Shown one piece after another: positions 8,349 to 17,614 of a stretch of DNA of 64,000 nt. Each line of letters opens with the position of its first letter. Within the stretch, counting starts at the first letter, position 1. The DNA is from Alteripontixanthobacter muriae (GTDB lineage: Bacteria; Pseudomonadota; Alphaproteobacteria; Sphingomonadales; Sphingomonadaceae). Position numbers and translations under genes: made by a program. The notes beneath the pieces were generated by a model. The model did no database searches, was not told the origin of the DNA, and saw only the letters and a program-made list of their open reading frames with translations. The DNA is taken from NCBI RefSeq assembly GCF_013336795.1, contig NZ_JAAFZT010000015.1:62001-126000 (forward strand), read 5' to 3'.

Positions 8349-9329
8349 TCATCCCTCCCCGCGCGCAATGCGCTCCTGACGATCGGCGGCACCCTCCTGG
8401 GGAACGAAGCTGCGCGACGTCACGCCGAGCCAGATCAGGATCGGTGCCGCCATGTAAACCGAACTGTAGGTGCCGACGAAGATGCCCAGCGTGATGGCCG
8501 CAACAAGGCCGAAGAGACTTGCTGGGCCGAACAGCAGCAGGGGAATCAGCGCGATCAGCAGCGTCAGCGACGTCATGACCGTGCGTGCCAGCGTCTCGTT
8601 GACCGACAGGTCCAGCAATTCAGGCAAGGGCATCTTGCGGTACTTTTTCAGGTTCTCACGGATCCGGTCGTAAATGACGATCGTGTCGTTAAGCGAATAG
8701 CCGATGATCGCGAGGATAGCCGCGATGATCTGCAAGCTGAACTCCATCTGGAAAAGTGCAAACATGCCCAGGGTCAGCGACACGTCGTGGAACAGGGCAA
8801 ACAGCGCCCCAACCCCGAACTGCCATTCGAAGCGCACCCAGATGTACATGGCAATCGCCAGCATGGCCGCAAGCAGCGCGTAGGCAGCCTTTTCGCGGAA
8901 CTCACCGGATACCTTGCCTGAAACCGAATCCACCCCGTCGATGCGGATAGAGGGATACTCCGCCTGCAGGGCATCGGTGATCGTGCGCGTCATCTGGTCG
9001 GCAAATGCAGGATTGCCCTCTGCTTCTGGCGGCAGTTTGACGCGGATCGAGACCTCGTTCGGCGAACCGAAGCGCTGAACGACGGGATCGCCGACATTCT
9101 GCAGTTCGCCAACAGTGCTGCGGATAGCCGGAATGTCAGCTTCTTCCTGCCCGACGAAGGTCGCACGGATTTCCTGACCACCGGCAAAATCCACGCCGTA
9201 GTTCAATCCCTGCGTGAAAACGAGCACCCAGCTCGCAGCGATCAGCAATAGGCTGACCACGTAGAAGGGCATTCGCCACTGAAGGAAATTGATGTTCGTA
9301 TCGTCAGGGACGAGTTTCAAAAGTCGCAT
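8349..9329 (-). CDS. secF: Protein translocase subunit SecF
   Basis: The 326-residue membrane protein has the SecF pattern: first helix near residues 20-40, the GVDFAGGQEIRATF motif, a large periplasmic domain, then five membrane helices with the diagnostic FHDVSLTLGMFAL and IGYSLNDTIVIYDRIREN segments. With SecD it uses the proton-motive force to pull exported proteins out of the SecYEG channel on the periplasmic side. It is the third gene of yajC-secD-secF, 12 bases after secD. The normal length and motifs leave little doubt. Confidence 0.97.
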   Translation of the reverse strand: MRLLKLVPDDTNINFLQWRMPFYVVSLLLIAASWVLVFTQGLNYGVDFAGGQEIRATFVGQEEADIPAIRSTVGELQNVGDPVVQRFGSPNEVSIRVKLPPEAEGNPAFADQMTRTITDALQAEYPSIRIDGVDSVSGKVSGEFREKAAYALLAAMLAIAMYIWVRFEWQFGVGALFALFHDVSLTLGMFALFQMEFSLQIIAAILAIIGYSLNDTIVIYDRIRENLKKYRKMPLPELLDLSVNETLARTVMTSLTLLIALIPLLLFGPASLFGLVAAITLGIFVGTYSSVYMAAPILIWLGVTSRSFVPQEGAADRQERIARGEG

Positions 9330-9341
9330 GGTGGCTCGCCT

Positions 9342-10940
9342 CTAGATGTTGAGGTCTGTTGGCCGCGTCTTGCGCAGCCAGCCGGCAACCCACATGCGCG
9401 TGAGCGTGACGGCGGTGAAGACCGATGTGAACAGGCCGATGATCAGCACGACTGCAAAGCCGCGGATCGGACCCGAGCCGAACAGGAAAAGCAGAACGCC
9501 GGCAATGAAGTTGGTGACGTTCGCATCGTAAATCGCACGGCTGGCTTCCTTGTAGCCATTCTCGACCGCTGCGACGACACGTCGGCCGCGCTTGCGTTCC
9601 TCGCGTATCCGTTCGTTGATAAGAACGTTGGCGTCCACCGCCGCGCCGATGGTCAGCACGAAACCGGCGATGCCCGGCAAGGTCAGGGTTGTTCCCATGA
9701 TAGCCATGATGCCGAGCAGCATCAGCACGTTGAGCACGAGCGCTGCGGTCGCATAAACACCGAATCGGCCGTAGCTGACGATCATCAGCACGATGACAGC
9801 CACAGAGCCGATCATCATGGCGAGCAGACCCTTGCGGATCGAATCGGCACCAAGATCGGGGCCGACCGTTCGCTCCTCGACTACTGCTAGGTCTACCGGC
9901 AACGCACCCGACCGCAGCGAGATAGCCAGCGCATTGGCACTTTCCGCAGTGAAACTGCCGGAAATCTGGGCGGCACCGCCGCGGATCGGCTCGTTGATGT
10001 TGGGGGCCGACAAGACCTCCCCATCAAGGATGATGGCGAAAGGCTTGCCGACGTTTTCCGTGGTCAAACGGGCGAACCGTGATGCGCCCTGCTGATCGAA
10101 TTCGATGCTGACGACAGCTTCGTTGTTCTGCTGATCGAAGGTCTGCTGCGCATTTACCAGGCTGTCGCCCTGAATGCCGCCAAGCCGCCGAACCGCAATC
10201 GACTGTCCTTCGAACGGCGTGCCGGGTGCATAGGGCACGATCTGGCTGCCCGGAGGCGCAATGCCCTGCGCGACATCCGATGGCAGTGCCGTCTGATCGA
10301 CAAGCTTGAATTCAAGAGCCGCCGTTTGCCCAAGCAGATCCTTCAACTGGTCGGGGTTTTCAAGGCCGGGAACCTGAACGACGATGCGATTGTCACCCTG
10401 CTGGATGATGGTCGGTTCGCGCGTTCCCAGCTCGTCGATCCTCCGCCGCACGACTTCGGTGGCACTGTCCATCGCCTGAGCTACGGCTGTGCTAAGCCCG
10501 TCTTCGGTCGGCGTCAGAATGACACGGGACCGGTCGACTACCGACAGTTCCCATTCCCGGGTCATCCCGGTGCCGTTCACGAAAGGCAGTAATAATTCGC
10601 GCGCGCGGTCCACGTCGCTGCCATTCTCGAGCATGAAGCTGAGACGGCCATTGGCGGTTGAGAGATCACCGATGCGAATGCGCGGTTCGGCATCCCGCAT
10701 CAGACTGCGTACCGTTTCCTCGGCGTTTTCGAGCCTTAATGCTGCGACCTCGTCAGGATCGGCTTCCAGAAGAATATGACTGCCACCGGCCAGATCGAGA
10801 CCCAAATTGACCATCGGGTCGGGCAACGCCTCGGGCCAGCGGACATTCACGACCGACAGCAGAGACGGCAGGGCGGCGAGTATCGCCAGCAGCGTCAGGC
10901 CACTTAGCCAGATCTTCTTCCAGCGCGGAAATTCGAGCAT
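9342..10940 (-). CDS. secD: Protein translocase subunit SecD
   Basis: The 532-residue product has an N-terminal membrane helix (WLSGLTLLAILAALPSLL), the LGLDLAGGSHILLEAD motif, a long periplasmic region with P1-type repeats (residues about 40-340) and six C-terminal helices including GFVLTIGAAVDANVLINERI, the conserved transmembrane segment that carries the proton-pathway Asp. It partners SecF in the SecDF complex. It is 13 bases downstream of yajC and 12 upstream of secF in one operon. Confidence 0.97.
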   Translation of the reverse strand: MLEFPRWKKIWLSGLTLLAILAALPSLLSVVNVRWPEALPDPMVNLGLDLAGGSHILLEADPDEVAALRLENAEETVRSLMRDAEPRIRIGDLSTANGRLSFMLENGSDVDRARELLLPFVNGTGMTREWELSVVDRSRVILTPTEDGLSTAVAQAMDSATEVVRRRIDELGTREPTIIQQGDNRIVVQVPGLENPDQLKDLLGQTAALEFKLVDQTALPSDVAQGIAPPGSQIVPYAPGTPFEGQSIAVRRLGGIQGDSLVNAQQTFDQQNNEAVVSIEFDQQGASRFARLTTENVGKPFAIILDGEVLSAPNINEPIRGGAAQISGSFTAESANALAISLRSGALPVDLAVVEERTVGPDLGADSIRKGLLAMMIGSVAVIVLMIVSYGRFGVYATAALVLNVLMLLGIMAIMGTTLTLPGIAGFVLTIGAAVDANVLINERIREERKRGRRVVAAVENGYKEASRAIYDANVTNFIAGVLLFLFGSGPIRGFAVVLIIGLFTSVFTAVTLTRMWVAGWLRKTRPTDLNI

Positions 10941-10953
10941 GGTGGATCAGGCC

Positions 10954-11280
10954 TCAGTCGTTGGCGGCGGTGGCGCCGCCCGGGGGAATGATGTCCCCGA
11001 TCGTGCTTTTCACAGCCTTCACGCGAATGTTCTGGCCAAGCTCGATATCGGCATAATGATCGTCGACCTTCACGACCTTGCCGATGAGGCCGCCGGCGGT
11101 AACCACCTGATCGCCCTTCTTCAGGCCCGCCACCTTCGCGGCATGTTCCTTCTGCCGCTTCATCTGCGGGCGAATGATCAGAAACCAGAAGATCAGCCCC
11201 ATGCCGACAAGCGGGAGGAACTGCAGCAATGCTGGCGGCGCGTCGGCACCGACCGCAGCGGCGAGGAGATGATTCATCAC
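10954..11280 (-). CDS. yajC: Preprotein translocase subunit YajC
   Basis: The 108-residue protein has one N-terminal membrane span with the signature LVGMGLIFWFLIIRPQMKRQKEH, then a small beta-rich domain with GLKKGDQVVTAGGLIGKV, both diagnostic of YajC. YajC associates with SecDF and SecYEG in the inner membrane. First gene of the yajC-secD-secF operon. The gap to the tRNA upstream (11281-11502) should hold the operon promoter, but I see no clear consensus. Confidence 0.95.
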   Translation of the reverse strand: MMNHLLAAAVGADAPPALLQFLPLVGMGLIFWFLIIRPQMKRQKEHAAKVAGLKKGDQVVTAGGLIGKVVKVDDHYADIELGQNIRVKAVKSTIGDIIPPGGATAAND

Positions 11281-11502
11281 AAAATCAAGCCTGTATCGTC
11301 AGAGGATTTGGCATTCGAATTCCGGCAATCGATCGCTCGGCCTGCCGCGTCCGGCGCGCCTAGCAGCAATGCGCGGGCAGAGCAACGAGTCGCGCTGCAA
11401 CCTTTATGGCCGAAGCATTCTCCCGCCGATTACACGCCTTCATTGCATCGCCCCGCTTGCCAAGTGCTGAACCACGACCTATAGGCCCGCGCTCCACTGG
11501 CT

Positions 11503-11579
11503 CGGGACGTAGCGCAGCCTGGTAGCGCATCACACTGGGGGTGTGGGGGTCGGAGGTTCGAATCCTCTCGTCCCGACCA
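11503..11579 (+). tRNA. tRNA-Pro (anticodon GGG)
   Basis: The 77-base cloverleaf has acceptor arms CGGGACG / CGTCCCG, D-loop AGCGCAGCCTGGTAGCGC, anticodon stem TCACA / TGTGG with loop CTGGGGG (anticodon GGG), T-loop GGTTCGAATCC and an encoded ACCA end. It closely resembles the tRNA-Pro(TGG) at 23848-23924 in the D and T arms. Confidence 0.95.
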
Positions 11580-11702
11580 GTGGTAAAAATATCCCCCTCG
11601 TTGATGGCCTGCGCGAGCGCGGCCATCCGCACTACTCGCCTTATCAGCCATTCCGATCTATCCTGCTTCATCGGCATTCCCGCCGAAGCGAGGACCGGAT
11701 GG

Positions 11703-12494
11703 ATGAGCCCTTTTCGTGACGATCTTTTCGCAGGTAAGACCGCGTTCATCGCGGGCGGTACCAGCGGCATCAACCTTGGCATCGCGATCCGTCTCGCCGA
11801 GTTGGGCGCAAGGGTCGCTGTATGCGGGCGCGACGGAGGCAAGGCGCAGCGCGCCGCTGAAACCATCGGCCATGGTGCGCTCGGCCTGTCTACCGACGTT
11901 CGCGACTACGACCGCACGCGTGGCGCGATGGTGCAGGCGCATGAGGCTTTCGGCCCTTTCAACATCGTCATTTCCGGCGCGGCGGGCAATTTCCTAGCCC
12001 CTGCCACCGACATGTCGGCGAATGCATTCTCTACCGTGGTGGACATCGACCTGAACGGCACGTTCAACGTTTTTAGAGGTTGCCGCGACTTGCTGGACGC
12101 TCCCGGAGCCTCGCTCATCGCCATCACCGCGGGTCAGGCCGTCAACGCGATGGCGCTGCAATCCCACGCATGCGCAGCGAAAGCGGGCATCAACCAGCTC
12201 GTGCGGGTGCTTGCGCTGGAATGGGGCCCCGATGTGCGGGTAAACGGCATCTCACCCGGGCCGATTGCCGATACCGAAGGCATGAAGCGCCTTGCACCCG
12301 ACCCGGCGACCCGGGCCGCTCATGAAGCGCGAATCGCCATGAAGCGTTGGGGCACCGCGCACGATGTGGCCGAATGCGCGGTTTTTCTGTGCTCCGAAGC
12401 GGCCTGCTACGTGACAGGCACCATTCTCGACTGCGATGGCGGCAGTCAGGTCGGCGACGCGTCGCGGATGGACACCGCGCGCGGTCTCGCCTGA
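11703..12494 (+). CDS. SDR oxidoreductase, peroxisomal-type 2,4-dienoyl-CoA reductase-like
   Basis: The 263-residue Rossmann enzyme has nucleotide motif GGTSGINLGIA (residues about 17-27), then SGAAGNF in place of NNAG. The usual YxxxK is replaced by HACAAK, followed by LALEWGPDVRVNGISPGPI and a TEGMKRL loop. Loss of the catalytic Tyr together with this HxxxAK form and the GPIADTEG loop is the pattern of 2,4-dienoyl-CoA reductases, which saturate dienoyl-CoAs in beta-oxidation of unsaturated fatty acids with NADPH. The start at 11703 has a GAGGA about ten bases upstream. It converges with a CoA-transferase gene (two-base gap), in keeping with acyl-CoA metabolism. Confidence 0.8.
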   Translation: MSPFRDDLFAGKTAFIAGGTSGINLGIAIRLAELGARVAVCGRDGGKAQRAAETIGHGALGLSTDVRDYDRTRGAMVQAHEAFGPFNIVISGAAGNFLAPATDMSANAFSTVVDIDLNGTFNVFRGCRDLLDAPGASLIAITAGQAVNAMALQSHACAAKAGINQLVRVLALEWGPDVRVNGISPGPIADTEGMKRLAPDPATRAAHEARIAMKRWGTAHDVAECAVFLCSEAACYVTGTILDCDGGSQVGDASRMDTARGLA

Positions 12495-12496
12495 GT

Positions 12497-13696
12497 TCAA
12501 TCAACAGGCAAGTCGTCCAGTCCCAACTCTCGCAAAATCTCGGCAGTGTGTTCGCCCCGCCTTGGAGCAGGTCCGGCGACCTTGCCCGGGGATTTCGAAA
12601 AGCGCGCGGGCATGCCGGGCAATGTCAACTGCCCGTAGTCCGAATCGACGCTTTCGAAGAAACCGACCGCCTTCAGATGTTCATCGTTGAACAATTCGGC
12701 AGTCGAGCGCAGCGGCGCGCATGGAATGCCGAGCCCGCGCAGCAGGTCGAGCCATTCCGCAGTCGGCCGTGTCGCAAAGGTTCGGCGAAGATTGGCGTAA
12801 ACCTCGCCAACCTTGGCTGCACGCTTCGACAGGCTGTCGTAGGTGTCGTCGCACCATTCCGGTTGCACGGCTGCCACGAAGGCGTTCCACTGCCGGTCGT
12901 TGTAAACCATTGCGGCCATGTGCCCGTCTGCTGTGCGATAGGGCCGGCGCTCCGGCGAGGTAATCCGGTGATAATGCGCGGGCGCGGTGGGCGGATCGAA
13001 GACGGCTCCATTGGCATGTTCCACCAGCATGAAGGCGCTCATCGCTTCGAACATGGACACCTCGACTTCCTGGCCCTCTCCGGTTCGTTGCTTGTGGAAC
13101 AGCGCCAGCAAGGCGGCCTGGAACATTGCCATACCGGCGATCTTGTCGGCCATGATCGTGGCGACGAAGCCGGGCTGTCCTGTCACCATCTCCTGCAACT
13201 GGGGTAGCCCGACCTCTGCCTGAATCGTATCGTCATAGGCGGGAAAGTCGGCATAGGGCCCTGCGCGGCCATAGCCGTAGCCGTTGACGTAGACGATGTC
13301 GGGGCGAATTTCCCGCACCGCGTTGTAGTCGAAGCCCAGCCGCGCAATGGCCTTCGCACGCATTGAATGGATGAACAGATCCGCACCCGCGATCAGCGCC
13401 CGCAGCGCTTCCTTGCCTGAAGAACTTGCGAGGTTCAGTTCGATACCGCGTTTGCCCCGGTTAATATTCACGAAAATTCCGGACATTTCGGGTTCCGGTC
13501 CCTCGGTCGACCAGCGCATGGGATCGCCTTCGGGAGCCTCGACCTTGATGACATCGGCGCCCATGTCGGCCATCATCTGCGTCGCATGCGCGCCCATGAC
13601 CATCGCGGTCAGATCGACGACCCGCACACCGACCAGAGGGCCGGAATGGGGCATGGGGCTCTTGGGCGGCAATGGTTCGTTCGGATCTGTTTTCAT
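12497..13696 (-). CDS. Class III (CaiB/BaiF) CoA-transferase
   Basis: The 399-residue protein has the family features: GVRVVDLTAMVMGAHATQMMADMGADVIKVE near the N-terminus, the NRGKRGIELNL segment, FIHSMRAKAIARLGFDY, and an Asp in FPAYDDTIQAE at the position of the CoA-ester-forming catalytic Asp of formyl-CoA transferase. These interlocked dimers move CoA between carboxylic acids; substrates cannot be assigned by sequence. It is divergent from a CitE-like lyase (73 bases) and convergent with a dienoyl-CoA-reductase-like SDR, suggesting organic-acid or fatty-acid CoA-ester metabolism. Confidence 0.88.
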   Translation of the reverse strand: MKTDPNEPLPPKSPMPHSGPLVGVRVVDLTAMVMGAHATQMMADMGADVIKVEAPEGDPMRWSTEGPEPEMSGIFVNINRGKRGIELNLASSSGKEALRALIAGADLFIHSMRAKAIARLGFDYNAVREIRPDIVYVNGYGYGRAGPYADFPAYDDTIQAEVGLPQLQEMVTGQPGFVATIMADKIAGMAMFQAALLALFHKQRTGEGQEVEVSMFEAMSAFMLVEHANGAVFDPPTAPAHYHRITSPERRPYRTADGHMAAMVYNDRQWNAFVAAVQPEWCDDTYDSLSKRAAKVGEVYANLRRTFATRPTAEWLDLLRGLGIPCAPLRSTAELFNDEHLKAVGFFESVDSDYGQLTLPGMPARFSKSPGKVAGPAPRRGEHTAEILRELGLDDLPVD

Positions 13697-13769
13697 GCCG
13701 CCGAGGGCTAGCCAGCGCCGACCTTTTTCGCCAGAGAAAAGCCGTATTCGCTTCTTTCAAGGATGTGCC

Positions 13770-14654
13770 ATGCCCGCCAGTTTCAGCGCCAGATCATGGC
13801 TGTTCGCCCCGGCGGACAGCGACAGGAAAATGGAAAAAGCTGTCGGCGGAGCTGCAGATGCAGTCATTTTCGACCTCGAGGATTCTGTGGCTTTGGCTAA
13901 CAAGCCCGCCGCGCGTGAGAGAACGCGCGCTTTTCTCGAATCCGCCACCAACCGCGAACGGCTGTGGGTCCGGATCAACCCTCTGGACAGCGGCATGGCA
14001 CTTGACGATCTGGCACGGGTGATGCCGGGCAGACCGGGCGGGATCATGCTGCCGAAAAGCGCGGGCCGCGCCGATCTGGAGCAATTGTCGCATTATCTTT
14101 CCGCACTGGAAGCAGTCAGCGGCATCGATCAAGGCAGCACCAGGGTCATCGCACTCGTCACCGAAACCGCGTCCGCCATGTTCACGACTGGCGAGTACCG
14201 CGGCACCTATCCCGGTTCGGACCGGCTCGTGGCGATGAGCTGGGGCGCGGAAGACCTTTCCAGCGCCCTCGGCTCCAGCCAACGCACCCTGCCCGACGGC
14301 AGCTATACGCCGCTATATGAACTCGCGCGCAATCTCTGCCTCCTCGGCGCGGTTGCCGCCGAAGTCGCTCCCATTGAAACCATCATGGCGGATTTCCGCG
14401 ATCTGGAAGGGCTGAAAACGCGTGCAGAGATGCTGCGGCGTTCCGGCTTTCGCGGCATGCTGGCAATCCATCCGGCGCAGGTGGAAATTATCAACGCGGC
14501 CTTCACCCCGGATGAGGAAGAACTTGCCCGCGCACGCGAGATTGTCGCCCTGTTCGCTGCCAATCCCGATGCAGGGACCATCGGGCATGCGGGGGCGATG
14601 CTGGACCGCCCTCACCTGAGGCAGGCGCAGGCTCTCCTTGACATGGCGAGGTAA
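13770..14654 (+). CDS. CitE-like HpcH/HpaI family lyase
   Basis: The 294-residue TIM-barrel protein shows SWLFAPADSDRKMEKA, DAVIFDLEDSVA (Mg-ligand Asp/Glu), RERLWVRINPLDS, VTETASAMF and FRGMLAIHPAQVEIINAAF, the order seen in stand-alone CitE homologues such as malyl-CoA lyase/thioesterase and citramalyl-CoA lyase. No citD or citF is near, so this is not a citrate lyase subunit. The start at 13770 follows a GGA-containing site by about seven bases and matches family N-termini; the frame is open further upstream across the divergent promoter but without support. Likely works with the divergent CoA-transferase on a short dicarboxyl-CoA. Confidence 0.85.
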   Translation: MPASFSARSWLFAPADSDRKMEKAVGGAADAVIFDLEDSVALANKPAARERTRAFLESATNRERLWVRINPLDSGMALDDLARVMPGRPGGIMLPKSAGRADLEQLSHYLSALEAVSGIDQGSTRVIALVTETASAMFTTGEYRGTYPGSDRLVAMSWGAEDLSSALGSSQRTLPDGSYTPLYELARNLCLLGAVAAEVAPIETIMADFRDLEGLKTRAEMLRRSGFRGMLAIHPAQVEIINAAFTPDEEELARAREIVALFAANPDAGTIGHAGAMLDRPHLRQAQALLDMAR

Positions 14655-14746
14655 GCGACGGCTGGTTGTACCCTAGCCAAGAAAACTTTCCTACACGAAC
14701 CTATATGGCTAAAAGCCTTCTCGTAAACACACCGGGAAGGAATGTC

Positions 14747-15160
14747 ATGGCCCTCATCCAATCACTTGTCGGACCGATTGCATCGATCATCGACAAGGTC
14801 ATCCCTGACAAGGAGGCGCGCGCGAGGGCGAAGCTGGAACTGCTGGAAATGCAGGGCACACAGGAATTGCAGGCGATCGAGGCGCAACTTGCCGCGATCG
14901 TTGCCGAAGCACGGAGTGACGATCCGTGGACCAGCCGGGCGCGTCCGTCATTCCTCTACGTCATGTACGTCATCATCCTGGCCGCACTTCCAATGGGTGT
15001 GCTGGCGGCCTTTCGCCCGCAGATGGCGCTCGACATCGCTGCAGGAATGAACGGGTATCTCGCAGGTTTGCCGGAGCCGCTCTACGCCTTGTTCGGAACG
15101 GGTTACCTCGGCTACACCGCCGCGCGCCAATGGGGGAAGGCGCGCGGAACCGACAAGTAG
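14747..15160 (+). CDS. Holin of the 3TM gene-transfer-release type
   Basis: The 137-residue protein has an amphipathic N-terminal region rich in charged helix (IPDKEARARAKLELLEMQ), the IVAEARSDDPWTSRARPSF linker and two or three membrane helices (residues about 71-90 and 115-130). This is the layout of PF11351-type holins from gene transfer agents and some prophages. Holins form membrane lesions that release particles. The start at 14747 has GGAAGG 7-13 bases upstream; an upstream in-frame ATG at 14666 is weaker. No endolysin, capsid or terminase gene is adjacent, so the gene stands alone. Confidence 0.75.
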   Translation: MALIQSLVGPIASIIDKVIPDKEARARAKLELLEMQGTQELQAIEAQLAAIVAEARSDDPWTSRARPSFLYVMYVIILAALPMGVLAAFRPQMALDIAAGMNGYLAGLPEPLYALFGTGYLGYTAARQWGKARGTDK

Positions 15161-15613
15161 GCGGTGCTTCCGTATACTGCCAATTGGCTGTGCAGATGCA
15201 ACTTCGCTCCGAATTGAACGGACAAGCGGAATGGACGCGGAGCTTGCGGTCGCGCTACAATGCGATGAAGTAAAAGCGCTCAGCATCCAAGGGCAGCTTT
15301 CACCTAATCAGGCCGAGTAGTGAGCATTAAAATCCAAACCTATAGCAACGAGCGAATGCCGGCAATGGCGTCTTTCGCTGGAAGACCGATGCTTCGGTGA
15401 TAAGCGCGAAAGCGGACTTCTCCCTGTCATCGAATCTCGCGCAGAGCCGTAATCCCGCAATCCGTTGTGATAGTAGAAAGCCCCCACCTTGCACGACCGC
15501 GCACATTGATGAGGCAAGCTAAAACGCTCAGTTAAAGCCAAGCTTGCCTGCTGCTGATTGGTCTTGGTTCACAGAGCCGAGGGAGGATCGTTTCTCCTTG
15601 CCCCCGAACCACC
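15161..15613. other. Gene-free stretch, lower GC, no convincing ORF
   Basis: The 453 bases between the holin and the lipoprotein gene hold no frame with a believable protein, promoter or structured RNA. A 77-codon minus-strand frame (15308-15541) has odd composition (many Ser, Arg, His) and no ribosome site. Composition is visibly less GC-rich than the flanks, as in decayed or non-coding DNA. Confidence 0.5.
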
Positions 15614-16330
15614 TCACTCATCAGGCTGTACCTCAGCCGGGTCCCAGAAGATCGACAGCGCCAATGCGGCGGCGAGGACAGCTTCCCGCTTTTCGCCTAG
15701 CAAGGGCGCGAAGATGGTCTTATTCAGCCCATTCATGTCTATCGCGCCAATTTCGCCGCTTTCATCCACCAGTAGATAACCGAGCGCGGTCGGGCTCGGG
15801 AGTCCGCCTCCTTCATCACGGTGAATGGAACGGATCTCGATTTGCTGGCCTTCATAGAAGATTGTCCCCTGACGCTCGGATCGACCGTGAACGGTGCCGA
15901 AAGCGTTCTTTGGATCTTCAATGATCAATTCGGCATCGATAGGTGCCCCGTCACGAGCGAACTCACAATAATAAACCAGGCGGTCAGGAGTAATCGCGAC
16001 GGGCCCGACATTGACCTGCCCCTCCCGATAGCTGCAGCGGCCCGCCAACCCTGCATTGCCGCTCCCAGGTTCGATCTGGAAAGCGCCGCCGCCCTGATGA
16101 CGTACGAGCAACGGGTCGAAGATGCCGATCCGCTCCGCCGAACGGGTGAAGGTGCCGTATGCTCCGGCCAGGTTGAAGTCGCCGCGAGTGCCGCCGCCCA
16201 TACCGGTCAGTTCAAGGCGCTCGGTCGATGCGGTCAGATTGGCAGGCAATGCGATCCGCGCCTCGCGAACCGAACATGCCGCGAGAAGCATTGTCACAGT
16301 TGCGACGCTCATCATAAGCCTCAGGCGCAT
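15614..16330 (-). CDS. Hypothetical lipoprotein
   Basis: The 238-residue product begins MRLRLMMSVATVTMLLAACS: a lipoprotein signal with lipobox LLAAC, so the mature protein is lipid-anchored at about Cys20. The remainder is beta-rich with many Gly and Asp residues and three conspicuous Cys-containing segments, but I recognise no domain. The ATG at 16330 is preferred to 16336 because an AAGAGGG lies eight bases ahead of it. It stands alone between the gene-free stretch and aroQ (divergent). Confidence 0.65.
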   Translation of the reverse strand: MRLRLMMSVATVTMLLAACSVREARIALPANLTASTERLELTGMGGGTRGDFNLAGAYGTFTRSAERIGIFDPLLVRHQGGGAFQIEPGSGNAGLAGRCSYREGQVNVGPVAITPDRLVYYCEFARDGAPIDAELIIEDPKNAFGTVHGRSERQGTIFYEGQQIEIRSIHRDEGGGLPSPTALGYLLVDESGEIGAIDMNGLNKTIFAPLLGEKREAVLAAALALSIFWDPAEVQPDE

Positions 16331-16573
16331 GGTCATCCCTCTTCTTTTCTTGTCCTTACCAATAAAGAGAGCATCTGCTTACATGAAGCTGAACAAACGA
16401 GGCGCTGCTTGGAGTGACTCGCTTCATGAAATTGGAAGGAAAAACAGCGGGTCTGAAACTGACAAATTGGTCGGTTCGGGCCTGCCGACCACCGACCGGC
16501 TATTTGGCTGGGCCGCAAGTTTTCCGCCTGAAACCTGCTTGGTGTTCAGCCAGCCAAAGGCTAACCGAGCTTC

Positions 16574-17008
16574 ATGAGCAATCTCGTCTATGTCCTCAAC
16601 GGCCCCAACCTGAACCTGCTGGGTCTGCGCGAGCCTGAAATCTATGGCTCCGACACGCTGGACGACATCGCAGGCATGCTGGAAGACCGCGCCCGTGATC
16701 TGGCGCTTTCGATCGATCTGCGCCAGTCCAATCACGAAGGGCATCTGGTGGACTGGTTGCACGAGGCGCAGGCCGAAGGCGCGCGTGCCGTCCTGCTGAA
16801 CGCTGCTGCCTATACCCACACCAGCATTGCGCTGCTCGATGCGATCCGCGCTATTTGTACGCCAGTGATCGAGGTCCACCTGTCCGACCCGCGCTCTCGT
16901 GAGGAATTCCGTCATCATACTTACGTGGGCCTTGCCGCCGTCCGCACCTTTCAGGGAAAGGGCGCGCGATCCTATGTGGAGGCTCTCGAATTTGTAGCGG
17001 AAATGTAG
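16574..17008 (+). CDS. aroQ: Type II 3-dehydroquinate dehydratase
   Basis: The 144-residue enzyme has every type II hallmark: [18 protein letters not shown] (catalytic Tyr in EIYG), [15 protein letters not shown] (substrate loop and binding residues), [17 protein letters not shown] and [17 protein letters not shown] with the conserved His. It dehydrates 3-dehydroquinate to 3-dehydroshikimate in the shikimate pathway. It is followed after 92 bases by accB-accC on the same strand, an arrangement found in many proteobacteria. Confidence 0.96.
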   Translation: MSNLVYVLNGPNLNLLGLREPEIYGSDTLDDIAGMLEDRARDLALSIDLRQSNHEGHLVDWLHEAQAEGARAVLLNAAAYTHTSIALLDAIRAICTPVIEVHLSDPRSREEFRHHTYVGLAAVRTFQGKGARSYVEALEFVAEM

Positions 17009-17100
17009 GAAATGCGCCGCGAATCGATGATGCGCCCTTGCAAGCCAGCGGCATCACGGCATAGACCGCCCCGCAACTGACATATTCCAAAAGGGAACTT

Positions 17101-17607
17101 ATGGCTCACCATGCCGAGGACAAACCCGCCAAAAGCAATGGCGCGATGACGGTAGACAGCTCGCTGGTCCGCGAACTGGCAGAGATGCTGGGCGAAACCG
17201 GATTGACGGAAATCGAGGTTTCTGACGGCGAGCGCAAGATCCGTGTTTCGCGAGGCAGCGTCGCCGCCCCTCCGGTCATGCAGATGGCAGCCCCGGCCGC
17301 CGCACCTGCCGCCAGTCAGCCGGCGCCGTTGCAAGCTGCAGCCGCACCGACCGATGCTGCGCCGGACAGCGCCGCGGATGCGATCCGATCCCCCATGGTC
17401 GGCACCTGCTATCTGGCACCGGAACCGGAATCGCCAAATTTCGTCAGCATCGGCGACAAGGTTGCCGCCGGCGATACCCTGCTGATCGTGGAAGCGATGA
17501 AGGTGATGAACCCGATCACCGCCGACAAGGCCGGAACCGTCAAAGCCGTGCTGGTCGACAACGCGCAGCCGGTCGAATTCGACCAGCCGCTCGTCGTGAT
17601 CGGTTGA
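17101..17607 (+). CDS. accB: Acetyl-CoA carboxylase biotin carboxyl carrier protein
   Basis: The 168-residue protein has an N-terminal dimer/carboxylase contact region ([27 protein letters not shown]), an Ala/Pro-rich flexible linker (residues about 60-95) and a C-terminal biotinyl domain with the biotin lysine in [10 protein letters not shown]. It carries the carboxyl group between AccC and the carboxyltransferase at the first step of fatty-acid synthesis. Followed seven bases later by accC. Confidence 0.97.
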   Translation: MAHHAEDKPAKSNGAMTVDSSLVRELAEMLGETGLTEIEVSDGERKIRVSRGSVAAPPVMQMAAPAAAPAASQPAPLQAAAAPTDAAPDSAADAIRSPMVGTCYLAPEPESPNFVSIGDKVAAGDTLLIVEAMKVMNPITADKAGTVKAVLVDNAQPVEFDQPLVVIG

Positions 17608-17614
17608 TTTGACG

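Noticed and set aside
13347-13769. Upstream extension of the CitE-like gene to 13347
   Set aside because: The frame is open but runs through the divergent CoA-transferase gene; family N-terminus and ribosome site support 13770.
15308-15541. 77-codon minus-strand frame in the gene-free stretch
   Set aside because: No ribosome site, odd Ser/Arg/His composition and no recognisable domain; treated as non-coding.
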